This document shows positions 8,695 to 16,004 of a stretch of 49,346 bases of DNA, one piece after another. Positions within the stretch are counted from its first letter, which is position 1; every line of letters starts with the position of its first letter. Made by a program: the position numbers and the translations under genes. The notes under the pieces are model-generated. The model had not been told where the DNA came from, ran no database searches, and saw nothing but the letters and a program-made list of their open reading frames with translations. Origin of the DNA: Methylomonas sp. (GTDB lineage Bacteria; Pseudomonadota; Gammaproteobacteria; Methylococcales; Methylomonadaceae); assembly GCA_026988155.1 (NCBI GenBank), contig JALSLW010000006.1, positions 1 to 49,346 on the forward strand, written 5' to 3'.

Positions 8695-9387
8695 ATGCTT
8701 TTAAACCTAATGCACTGGTTAGATGCTTTTCTGAAGCGTAGACGACTTATTATAGGTCTGTTCGGTCTATTGAGCGCTTTTTCGGTTTCTGCGGCATTTG
8801 TCATTAGTCTCGAGCTGTTGGCCGAAATTGAACGGAAACACGGTAAAGAGGCTTCAGTAAGAGTAGAGTATTGGCAGAAACTGATGCAGAATGCCAAATC
8901 ATTGCCTGAAGCGGAAAAGCTAAAGCGCGTTAATGATTTTTTTAATCAGCAGATAAATTTTGTTGATGATATTTATCTATGGGGGGTTAATGATTATTGG
9001 GCAACACCTATGGAATTTCTGTTTGAAGGGGCTGGAGACTGCGAGGATTTTTCCATTGCCAAATATTTTACCTTGATAGAGCTGGGTGTTGAAGAAAAGA
9101 AAATGAGAATAACCTATGTGAAAGCTTTGGAATTAAATCAGGCACATATGGTTTTAACCTATTATTCAAACCCTCGTGCAGTGCCTATTGTTTTGGATAA
9201 TTTAATACCTGATATAAAATTGGCAACTGAACGCATAGATTTACTGCCCGTATACAGTTTTAATGGATCTGGCCTGTGGCTGGCAAAATTTAAAGGACGA
9301 GGCAAAAGAGTCGGCGGGTCAGGCCGGTTAAGTTTGTGGACAGAACTTAAACAGCGAATGTTGAAGAACTTTATTACTGGGGAATAA
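8695..9387 (+). CDS. lapG: LapG-like periplasmic transglutaminase-type cysteine protease
   Basis: LapG cleaves the N-terminus of large surface adhesins of the LapA type, releasing cells from biofilms. The 230-residue product has an N-terminal membrane or signal segment (about 17-37) followed by the bacterial transglutaminase-like cysteine protease domain. The likely triad is C116 in GDCEDFS, H151 in QAHMVL and D168 in VLDNL; the His-Asp spacing equals that of the Pseudomonas enzyme and Cys-His is two residues shorter. It begins ten bases after the LapD-like stop. The usual regulation is sequestration by c-di-GMP-bound LapD and calcium dependence. No LapA adhesin or its type I exporter lies in this window. 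Confidence 0.88.
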   Translation: MLLNLMHWLDAFLKRRRLIIGLFGLLSAFSVSAAFVISLELLAEIERKHGKEASVRVEYWQKLMQNAKSLPEAEKLKRVNDFFNQQINFVDDIYLWGVNDYWATPMEFLFEGAGDCEDFSIAKYFTLIELGVEEKKMRITYVKALELNQAHMVLTYYSNPRAVPIVLDNLIPDIKLATERIDLLPVYSFNGSGLWLAKFKGRGKRVGGSGRLSLWTELKQRMLKNFITGE

Positions 9388-10112
9388 TTATAAAAAACTT
9401 AGCTTTTAGTTACAGTATTCGGCACAGTCAGCGAGCAAAAAAAACACGCATTATTGTGACTGCCGAAAAGATAGAGGTTGTTGCTCCTCTTCGTGTTTCA
9501 GAACGGAGAATACATGATTTTGTTAAATCAAAGCAAGACTGGATAGAAACCGCTGCCGACAAGGTTCTTAAGAGTACGCAGACAATAAAAAAATTGTCTC
9601 CTGAGAAGTACAGAGACGGCGTAAGTGTGCCATTTAAGGGGGAGCATAAAAAGGTACAGCTTGAATTTACTGCATCAACAAAAGTGAATGTAACATTTAA
9701 TCAGCAATTTTTTACTGTTGAGCTGCCAGCAGATAGCATTCAGAAAAATAATCATCAGCTTATAAGGTTTGCATTAATAGACTGGATGAAAAGTCGGGCA
9801 GTTAAAGAGGTAAAAAGTATTATTGAAGAGTATGCTGATAAATATAATTTATATCCCAGGCGAATCAGAATAAAAACCCAGAAGAGCCGTTGGGGCAGCT
9901 GTGGCATTCATAATGACATTAACTTAAATTGGCTGTTGATGCTGACACCGCCAAAAGTAATGGAATATGTTGTTATTCATGAACTGTGTCATATACAGGA
10001 AAGAAATCATTCGGCCAATTTTTGGCTACTAGTTGAAAAGCACTGCCCTGATTATAAGAAGCACAGGCTCTGGCTAAAACAGAATGGGCAAAGTGTTATG
10101 CAAGGTCTGTAA
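9387..10112 (+). CDS. YgjP-type (M48-like) metallopeptidase, probable non-AUG start
   Basis: The product is a zinc-metallopeptidase-like protein with HELCH (residues 198-202 from 9387), KTQKSRWGSCG and the Cys-His-Leu-Trp tail region, all features of the YgjP/DUF45 group. The first ATG/GTG/TTG in frame is GTG at 9456, but this removes the conserved first strand (FSYSIRHSQRAKKTRIIV), which is encoded upstream in the same open frame. That frame opens after a stop at 9348, and the only start-like codons near the GGGGA at 9379-9383 are ATT at 9387 and ATA at 9384 or 9390. I use ATT, giving 241 residues. A base error or coupled reinitiation from lapG is the alternative. The substrate is unknown. 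Confidence 0.78.
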   Translation: MIKNLAFSYSIRHSQRAKKTRIIVTAEKIEVVAPLRVSERRIHDFVKSKQDWIETAADKVLKSTQTIKKLSPEKYRDGVSVPFKGEHKKVQLEFTASTKVNVTFNQQFFTVELPADSIQKNNHQLIRFALIDWMKSRAVKEVKSIIEEYADKYNLYPRRIRIKTQKSRWGSCGIHNDINLNWLLMLTPPKVMEYVVIHELCHIQERNHSANFWLLVEKHCPDYKKHRLWLKQNGQSVMQGL

Positions 10113-10597
10113 TGAAGTTTAATTTTAAAAAGACAGGCTTTTATCTGCTGATTGCTCTGGCTATTTTTTCAGGCCAATTCCTGATCAATCGTGGCTTGAT
10201 AACAGGTAGGCCCCCTGTAATAAACCCGCAAACAATTTCTGGACAGGCCGCCATGGAAATAATTGATCAAGGGCCGGCAATAATTTATTTTTGGGCTGAA
10301 TGGTGCGGTGTGTGCAAAATGATGCAGAATCCCGTAAGTAAAATTTCACAGGATTACCCTGTACTGACCGTTGCAGTTAAATCAGGCGACCAGAATGCTG
10401 TGCAAAAATATATAGATGAAAATGCGCTAAACTGGAAGGTGGTTAATGACCCTTTAGGTAAATTGGCAGAAAAATATCAGGTCAGAGGTGTGCCATCGCT
10501 TTTCTTTTTAAATAAAACTGGTGAAATCGGATTAACAGCTTCAGGTTATACCAGTGAGTTTGGATTAAGAATAAGAATGTGGCTAGTGAACAATTAA
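10112..10597 (+). CDS. Membrane-tethered thioredoxin-like protein (ScsD/TlpA type)
   Basis: The product has 161 residues with an N-terminal membrane helix (about 8-26) and a thioredoxin fold facing the periplasm. The redox motif is WCGVCK with cysteines 65 and 68, and the cis-proline loop is RGVPSLFF. The size and CGVC-type motif resemble ScsD-like protein disulfide oxidoreductases. It probably reduces or oxidises cysteines in exported proteins; no DsbD or ScsABC partner is nearby to show direction. The start overlaps the metallopeptidase stop (TAATG), so the two are likely cotranslated, and a hairpin with a T-run follows at 10653. Confidence 0.82.
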   Translation: MKFNFKKTGFYLLIALAIFSGQFLINRGLITGRPPVINPQTISGQAAMEIIDQGPAIIYFWAEWCGVCKMMQNPVSKISQDYPVLTVAVKSGDQNAVQKYIDENALNWKVVNDPLGKLAEKYQVRGVPSLFFLNKTGEIGLTASGYTSEFGLRIRMWLVNN

Positions 10598-10652
10598 CGG
10601 CAAGATAGCTGAAAATAATTCTCCCACCCAATTTGCGATGGCTTTTTGTTAG

Positions 10653-10686
10653 TGTTTGCTATGTAGTGCAGCAAACAGTATTTTTG
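10653..10686 (+). terminator. Intrinsic terminator after the thioredoxin gene
   Basis: TGTTTGCT at 10653-10660 pairs perfectly with AGCAAACA at 10670-10677, with a nine-base loop, followed by GTATTTTTG. It lies between the plus-strand thioredoxin gene and the convergent RES toxin gene. Confidence 0.65.
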
Positions 10687-10694
10687 TTCTCAAT

Positions 10695-11246
10695 TTAGGA
10701 GTTATTTTTCCATGACTCTGTTGAGTTTGGAAGACGGTCAAAATCATCAATAATATGAACAGTATCGGACAGGGCATCCAGCCATTTCCACAAAATAAGA
10801 TTCTGGTTTTGCTCTGTGCATCCAGGGGCAAAACTTCGGCATTGAATGCCAGAAAACCCTAAACCCTGTAATTTATCAGCTAATTTCCAAGTGGGCGGGT
10901 CTTTCTTTTGTGAAATCAGGTCTTCCCAGCCACATGCTAAATCTGCAGGGGACTGCTGTAGAAATTTTAGTGTATGAGGGCTATTCAAATCTGCAATATT
11001 GGCGATGTCAATTTCGTATGCAACCAGTGTCATAGGCTGCGGTTTAAATGGAAAACCTTGTTGAGCTTCCATCCATGCGGTCGTTAAATCTAGCGAAGTA
11101 TAAAGGGCAGGGTTTCCCGGCCTGTTAAAACGGCCGCCATACCTTTTCGCTCCGTTTCCAGAAAGCGGATCGAAAGCCCACATGGGGTGATGTGCCCTAT
11201 AGACAATGCCTGTAAATTGAAAGCCAGGTTTAGGCATACCCACCAT
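10695..11246 (-). CDS. RES-domain toxin
   Basis: RES-domain proteins are toxins of the RES-Xre type II system; characterised members degrade or modify NAD+. The product is about 180 residues. The fold landmarks RAHHP, the GxR-like segment YGGRFNRPGNPALYTS, and DLTTAWMEAQ match the NAD-binding half of RES proteins, including the Arg, Tyr and Glu typical of the active site. It overlaps the Xre antitoxin gene. The start is uncertain: TTG at 11252, ATG at 11246 or ATG at 11237 are all in frame, and I use 11246. Toxicity is assumed from the family; no disrupting change is seen. Confidence 0.85.
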   Translation of the reverse strand: MVGMPKPGFQFTGIVYRAHHPMWAFDPLSGNGAKRYGGRFNRPGNPALYTSLDLTTAWMEAQQGFPFKPQPMTLVAYEIDIANIADLNSPHTLKFLQQSPADLACGWEDLISQKKDPPTWKLADKLQGLGFSGIQCRSFAPGCTEQNQNLILWKWLDALSDTVHIIDDFDRLPNSTESWKNNS

Positions 11247-11592
11247 CGGCAATACGGGAAAGGTAGTCTTTCACTGCTTTAGCTCTCCCTTCTTTAACTA
11301 AATCTTCGGCTGTTTTATCACCGAAAGAAGGGAGGGGCTGCGAGCGAAACCAGGCAAAAGCACGGCCTACACTGCCCGACCATTCTGCAACACGGTTAAT
11401 TATTTCCACTGTGTCCCGTAATCTGGCTTGAGTTGCCTTGCTTTTAAGTCTTGCCGTTTTGGAAACGGAGTCTCGTGATAAGCCTGTGACTTCAGCAAGA
11501 TCGACTTTAGTTATATGCAATGCTTTTGCTAGCGCAGTTGATGCAATTAAGCCGTCAGTATTGATAACAGTATGTAAGAAATCAATATTCAT
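11230..11592 (-). CDS. Xre/ParS-type antitoxin (DUF2384)
   Basis: This is the antitoxin of the RES pair, 120 residues. The N-terminal half carries a helix-turn-helix (ALAKALHITKVDLAEVTGL, about 22-40) for DNA binding; the C-terminal half has the toxin-binding DUF2384 motif AWFRSQPLPSFGDKTAEDLV, which normally covers the toxin active site. It is first in the two-gene operon, as usual for this family, and overlaps the toxin gene by several codons. Autoregulation is expected through the palindrome found between its promoter and start codon. Confidence 0.88.
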   Translation of the reverse strand: MNIDFLHTVINTDGLIASTALAKALHITKVDLAEVTGLSRDSVSKTARLKSKATQARLRDTVEIINRVAEWSGSVGRAFAWFRSQPLPSFGDKTAEDLVKEGRAKAVKDYLSRIADGGYA

Positions 11593-11612
11593 TGTTTTGC
11601 CCCATTATTTTT

Positions 11613-11655
11613 ACCTAATATAGGTGGATTATAGGGGCTTTTCTAGAGATTGCAA
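11613..11655 (-). promoter_or_regulatory. Promoter and operator of the RES-Xre operon
   Basis: Reading the minus strand, TTGCAA (11655-11650) and TATAAT (11633-11628) are 16 bases apart, a near-consensus sigma-70 promoter. Just downstream, ACCTA/TAGGT half-sites (11613-11617 and 11621-11625) form an interrupted palindrome over the likely transcription start, well placed as a binding site for the Xre antitoxin. Confidence 0.65.
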
Positions 11656-11687
11656 TCACTTCACTGTACTATATCTTAATTCGAAAT

Positions 11688-13253
11688 CTAAGCATCTTCA
11701 AAAAAATCGGCACAATTCACTGGAATGATAAAGCTAAACACTGCACCGCCACCTATTGAGTTTTCCACCCAGATACGACCGTGATGACCGTCTATTATTT
11801 CTTTGCAAATTGCCAGCCCAAGCCCAGTGCCGCCAGCGCCTGATTTGGTTTTACTGCTTTGAATGAATTTATCAAATACATCCTCAAACTCGTTTTCAGG
11901 GATGCCGGGACCCTCATCCCGGATAATTAAACGGAGAGCGCTGCATAGCTGATGATCTTCTTTCCTGCGTCCGGTCGGCAGAGTATCTTTGACTATGGAG
12001 ATAAAAATATTCTTGCCTTTAGGGGTGAATTTTATGGAATTAGACAGCAGGTTAGTGACGACCTGGCAGATTTTTGTCTGATCAAAAATGGCTTCTGTAT
12101 GGCATTTATTGGGTGCTATATTTAAAGTGATTCCCTGTACGTGCATCTGTGCTTCCTGTTCTTTCGCACAAAGGTCAATTATTTCTGCAAGGTGGCCTTT
12201 TGCAAAATTAAATTCCATCTTTCCAGCTTCCAGTTTTGCCAGGTCCAGTAAATCATTTAACAGCGTCATCAGCCGATTTCCGCTCAGTGAAATCTTATTG
12301 AAATATTCACCTAGTTTAGCCGGCGGGACTGTCTCCAGCTTTTTAAGCCCAATGTTAGAAAAGCTTAAAATGGCATGCATGGGGGTGCGAAGTTCATGTG
12401 ACATATTGGCAAGAAATTCAGATTTAGATTGATTGGCCTGTTCGGCAGTATTTTTAGCCGATTGCGCTTCGTTATTTGCCTGAGATAGCTGCTCATCATG
12501 CTGCTGAATTTTGTCTAGCATATTATTAAAACCGTTTATCAGCTCACCTAATTCATCGATGCCTTCCGCAGTAGCCCGCACAGAATAATCCTGACTTTTT
12601 GAGACTTTCTTCATCACACTTGCCAAATGCAGTACAGGGCGAGAGATATATTTTTGCAACTGATATGCCAGCAGATATGCGATTAAAAGGGTAATAAGCA
12701 ATAGTCCGCCTATTAATAGTAATTGCTGAATAAAAGATTCATAAAGTTTATGTAGGCAGGCACGAAGATGAATACTGCCCACTACTCTATTTCCCACATG
12801 AATTTTCCGACTAATTTCTATAAAATCACTTCCATAGATGATTTTTTCTGATGCATTGGAGTAGTTTTTTGGTATTAGGGGTTTTAAATTTTCACGCGTT
12901 TTTATAAGAACGAGATAAAGGAAAGAGTGATTCATGGTTAAATCTGTTCTGTAGCTTGCAAACAGTTGACCGTTTGGAAAAAGAAGCTCAGCAGAAATAA
13001 TTTGCTTCTCAGATTTTAATGCAGACAAAATCTCTTTAGCAGTCTCAGAGTCATTAAAAGCAAGAGACGCGCTGCTATTATTGCCTACTACCATAGCTAA
13101 AGTTGAAATCGAGTCTATTAACTGCTGATGTCTGGAGTGCCATTGTGTAGAGGCGATAATAATATATGCCGTTAGCAGCGCCATGGTACAAATAATCATT
13201 ACTATATTGATTATCTTGAGATGTATAGGGGCATTTTTTAGAAAATCCAGCAT
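11688..13253 (-). CDS. CHASE8-HAMP sensor histidine kinase
   Basis: This is an inner-membrane kinase of 521 residues. Helix 1 is at about 12-35; the periplasmic CHASE8 sensor (about 40-145) has the typical NNSSASLAFNDSETAKEIL signature. Helix 2 lies at about 180-200, then HAMP and a coiled coil, the HisKA domain with phospho-acceptor H286 in MSHELRTP, and HATPase_c with NLLSNSIKFT, DEGPGIP and GTGLGLAI. It ends there, with no receiver or Hpt domain, so the response regulator must be encoded elsewhere. The ATG at 13253 overlaps the YfiR stop by one base. CHASE8 is the sensor domain of YfiN, the diguanylate cyclase repressed by YfiR, so YfiR probably controls this kinase instead (inference). 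Confidence 0.9.
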   Translation of the reverse strand: MLDFLKNAPIHLKIINIVMIICTMALLTAYIIIASTQWHSRHQQLIDSISTLAMVVGNNSSASLAFNDSETAKEILSALKSEKQIISAELLFPNGQLFASYRTDLTMNHSFLYLVLIKTRENLKPLIPKNYSNASEKIIYGSDFIEISRKIHVGNRVVGSIHLRACLHKLYESFIQQLLLIGGLLLITLLIAYLLAYQLQKYISRPVLHLASVMKKVSKSQDYSVRATAEGIDELGELINGFNNMLDKIQQHDEQLSQANNEAQSAKNTAEQANQSKSEFLANMSHELRTPMHAILSFSNIGLKKLETVPPAKLGEYFNKISLSGNRLMTLLNDLLDLAKLEAGKMEFNFAKGHLAEIIDLCAKEQEAQMHVQGITLNIAPNKCHTEAIFDQTKICQVVTNLLSNSIKFTPKGKNIFISIVKDTLPTGRRKEDHQLCSALRLIIRDEGPGIPENEFEDVFDKFIQSSKTKSGAGGTGLGLAICKEIIDGHHGRIWVENSIGGGAVFSFIIPVNCADFFEDA

Positions 13254-13819
13254 CAATTGTTTTCCACTATATTGGCTAGCTCAAGTAATTTAGCGCTCGC
13301 CTTAAGACCTGTTTTTTCGAGGCGCTTGACATTTATGGTGGGACGTAACCGTTTATGGCTTCGAATAATGGCAATCATGCCTCCATTTTTTATAAACGCT
13401 TTATCATCACTCACGGTTAGAATGCTATTTTTCTCTAGCAGAGGAAGTGAGTCAATAAAGCGTGATTGATCGCTGTTATGAAAATATATTATCTGACAGT
13501 ATTTTAGCTCTTCCTGATTGTTTATTTGCCTAAAGATAAACTTTCTTCCTCTGGAGCTTTCATTGACAATCACTTTTTTTAGCATGCTGATAACGGGAGT
13601 TTCAATCTGTAAAGCACAGAAGTGGAATTGTTTGGGGTGTTCGGAAAAAGCATTGTCAGGCCAGCGAATAAATTCAGCGAAATTGATTAAATAAACGGCT
13701 TTAACTTGATCTTCAGAAAATTTAGCACCATGTGCTGATTGGAGAGGGGTGGAAAATAAGGAAATCCAGAGCAGTATTTTGCCAACTCTTTGAGAATAAT
13801 GCCTTATTAAGTAAGTCAC
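13253..13819 (-). CDS. YfiR-family periplasmic regulator (DUF4154)
   Basis: YfiR is a periplasmic repressor that binds the sensor domain of its membrane partner. The 188-residue product starts with GTG and has a signal peptide (about 1-31, cleaved near SAHGA-K). The mature part has the family motifs KAVYLINFAEFIRWP and the paired cysteines in FCALQI and KYCQII, which in YfiR-like proteins form redox-sensitive disulfides. The gene lies between the TonB receptor (three bases away) and the kinase (one-base overlap), so all three are one transcript. The input signal is unknown. Confidence 0.88.
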   Translation of the reverse strand: MTYLIRHYSQRVGKILLWISLFSTPLQSAHGAKFSEDQVKAVYLINFAEFIRWPDNAFSEHPKQFHFCALQIETPVISMLKKVIVNESSRGRKFIFRQINNQEELKYCQIIYFHNSDQSRFIDSLPLLEKNSILTVSDDKAFIKNGGMIAIIRSHKRLRPTINVKRLEKTGLKASAKLLELANIVENN

Positions 13820-13822
13820 AGC

Positions 13823-15841
13823 TTAAAACCTCAATTCCACAGTCAAATAGCCTTCACGTTCAATTTGCGTAGACTCGGGTGCTAAAACGGTTTGCCGATA
13901 TTGATAGCGCTGTTTATGCAGCAGGTTTTTGCCAAATAGGCCAATATTCAGGTTTTTTGCCACTTCCCAATGCAAACCCACATCAAAATCTATATGACTT
14001 CCTATATTAGAGGCAGGAAGCTGATCCACATATCGGCCAATCAAATTTAATTTCAAATGCCGGCTTAGCTGATAGCTAGAACTTAGGTTTATTTGATGTT
14101 CTGGACTTTGTCCTTCAAAAGCTTCGGATAGAGCTTTGTTAGAAGAGAGAGAGTCATGGTGCAACTGTAAATCAAAAAAAGCATAGCTGGCGCGTAAATC
14201 CCATTTTTCACTCAGCCGCCAGTCAACAGCCATTTCAAATCCATAGGATTCCCCATAAAGCTTATTTTCAAACTTCATATTTAAAACTGCAACAGGAGCT
14301 GTTTGTGCAGGGAAGGTGATACCTGTCGGAGTAAAAGAACGTAGCTGGTCATAATCGTTATAAAAAGCAGTTAAGTCTACTGTCATATTGTCATAAGGCT
14401 GGAAACGGTAGCCCAGTTCATAGGCAATTAATTCTTCCGCATCATATCCTTTGTTACCGACTAAGGCAGCAACCACTCCTGGCTGAACGATCTTGTCCAC
14501 AATAAAGACTGAGTCATGCTCTACTCTTGACGGGGAACGTACTGCACGGGAAACAGAAGCCCAGAGCAAATGGTCTTGGGCTGGTCTCCAGCGTAGACGG
14601 GCACTGGGCTGTATTTCAAGGCCAGAGTAGTCATTGTGTTCCAGCTTGCTGCCCAAAGTTAACCACAAAGTATCATTAATAAGGGTGACGTCATCTTGCA
14701 GGAATGCACTAAATAAATGGGCTTTCCTATTCTCGGGGCTCAAAATGGCAATGCTTTTCCTTAAGCTTTTCTCTGGACTTTCATCATACATAATACGATA
14801 GTTGGCACCGATCACCATATTATGTCCATTCCATGGGAAAAAATTATAGCGATAATCTAAATCAAGAGTATCCCGTTCTATTTCAGCCAGCCAGGAGTCC
14901 CGATAGCTGTAATCATAATAAAATTGCAGTTCATGACTGGACCCATCGGACTGTTGCTGTGTCCATCGGGTTAGTAAATTTCCGCCCCATACCCGGCTTG
15001 CTGAGTCTAGCGGTGCACTGAAGGGTGGTGTTACGGTTAGCTTTTTAACCCGCTCTCCCATATTGCCCTGGTATAAATCACCCTGTACAGTCAGCTGGTT
15101 ATTTTCGTCAATCTGCCAGTCAACCCGAAAGCCGCCGCGCACATCATTCCAGCCATCAGTTGCTTTTGAGCCATTTTCAAATACAGCGTTATCCTGATTG
15201 CGGTATTTGCCATAAAGACGGTAAAAAACATTATCAGATAAACTGTCGCCATAACGTGCTTCCGCAATGCCATGTTCGGTTCCCAATGTACCTGATAGCA
15301 ATGTTCCCTGGGTATCTTCGGCTTTCTTAGTGATAATGTTAATCACACCGTTTACCGCATTAGCACCCCAAACGGCGGCACCAGGTCCGCGAATAATTTC
15401 TATACGTTCAATATCTTCCAGTACAGTATCCTGAACATCCCAGTGAACGCCTGAAAACATTGGGGTGTAGACAGACCGTCCATCAATCATTACTAGTAGG
15501 CTGCTAGAAAATATATTGTTAAAACCACGAATGGTAATAGCCCATTTGTTAGCATCAACCTTTGCGACCTGCAATCCTGGAACCATGCGTAATGCTTCTG
15601 GAATACTGGTAGCCCCCATATTGCGGATGTCTTTTTGTGTGACGACATAGACGGCTGCCGCAATATTTGAGGCTTTTTGTGGTGTCTTTCCTGCGATAGT
15701 CACTTCTACATCCATCAATGCCTTTAGGCTTAACTCTTTAAGCAGCATAAGGTCAGTATCTTCTCCGGCTAGGACAGGAGCAGAAATCAAATGACTAAAA
15801 ATGGATAGGCAGCTAATGCACGCTACTTTTTTGCTTAACAT
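13823..15841 (-). CDS. TonB-dependent outer-membrane receptor
   Basis: This is a 672-residue outer-membrane receptor: signal peptide (about 1-25), a plug domain (about 45-165, with MVPGLQVAKVD, IRGFNN and IERIEIIRGPGAAVWGANAVNGVINIIT), then a 22-strand-type barrel ending in the aromatic residue of VELRF. The motif VEVTIAGK near residue 48 may be the TonB box. The ligand cannot be read from sequence. It is first in an operon with YfiR and the CHASE8 kinase, a recurring receptor-YfiR-kinase arrangement in gammaproteobacteria, suggesting receptor occupancy or periplasmic state is reported to the kinase. Its upstream gap of about 160 bases holds the divergent promoters. Confidence 0.92.
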   Translation of the reverse strand: MLSKKVACISCLSIFSHLISAPVLAGEDTDLMLLKELSLKALMDVEVTIAGKTPQKASNIAAAVYVVTQKDIRNMGATSIPEALRMVPGLQVAKVDANKWAITIRGFNNIFSSSLLVMIDGRSVYTPMFSGVHWDVQDTVLEDIERIEIIRGPGAAVWGANAVNGVINIITKKAEDTQGTLLSGTLGTEHGIAEARYGDSLSDNVFYRLYGKYRNQDNAVFENGSKATDGWNDVRGGFRVDWQIDENNQLTVQGDLYQGNMGERVKKLTVTPPFSAPLDSASRVWGGNLLTRWTQQQSDGSSHELQFYYDYSYRDSWLAEIERDTLDLDYRYNFFPWNGHNMVIGANYRIMYDESPEKSLRKSIAILSPENRKAHLFSAFLQDDVTLINDTLWLTLGSKLEHNDYSGLEIQPSARLRWRPAQDHLLWASVSRAVRSPSRVEHDSVFIVDKIVQPGVVAALVGNKGYDAEELIAYELGYRFQPYDNMTVDLTAFYNDYDQLRSFTPTGITFPAQTAPVAVLNMKFENKLYGESYGFEMAVDWRLSEKWDLRASYAFFDLQLHHDSLSSNKALSEAFEGQSPEHQINLSSSYQLSRHLKLNLIGRYVDQLPASNIGSHIDFDVGLHWEVAKNLNIGLFGKNLLHKQRYQYRQTVLAPESTQIEREGYLTVELRF

Positions 15842-16004
15842 TTTCCGGCTTAAATATTAAAGAAATATTATTTAAGTATAGTATGAATCTCTAGTTTTTA
15901 AAGTATGGTTTTTTTTATTGTCAAAATATCTTGGCAGGCTTGATACGCATGACCTTAGATGTTATAAGTCTAGCAATCAAGTTAAATTTCTTTCTATAGA
16001 ATTC

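Noticed and set aside
12088-12432. 114-residue plus-strand frame inside the histidine kinase
   Set aside because: It is a reverse-strand shadow of well-conserved kinase motifs.
15918-16004. TTG start for the LysM/FecR gene at 15918
   Set aside because: It would place a hydrophilic stretch before the signal peptide; ATG 16005 starts it directly.
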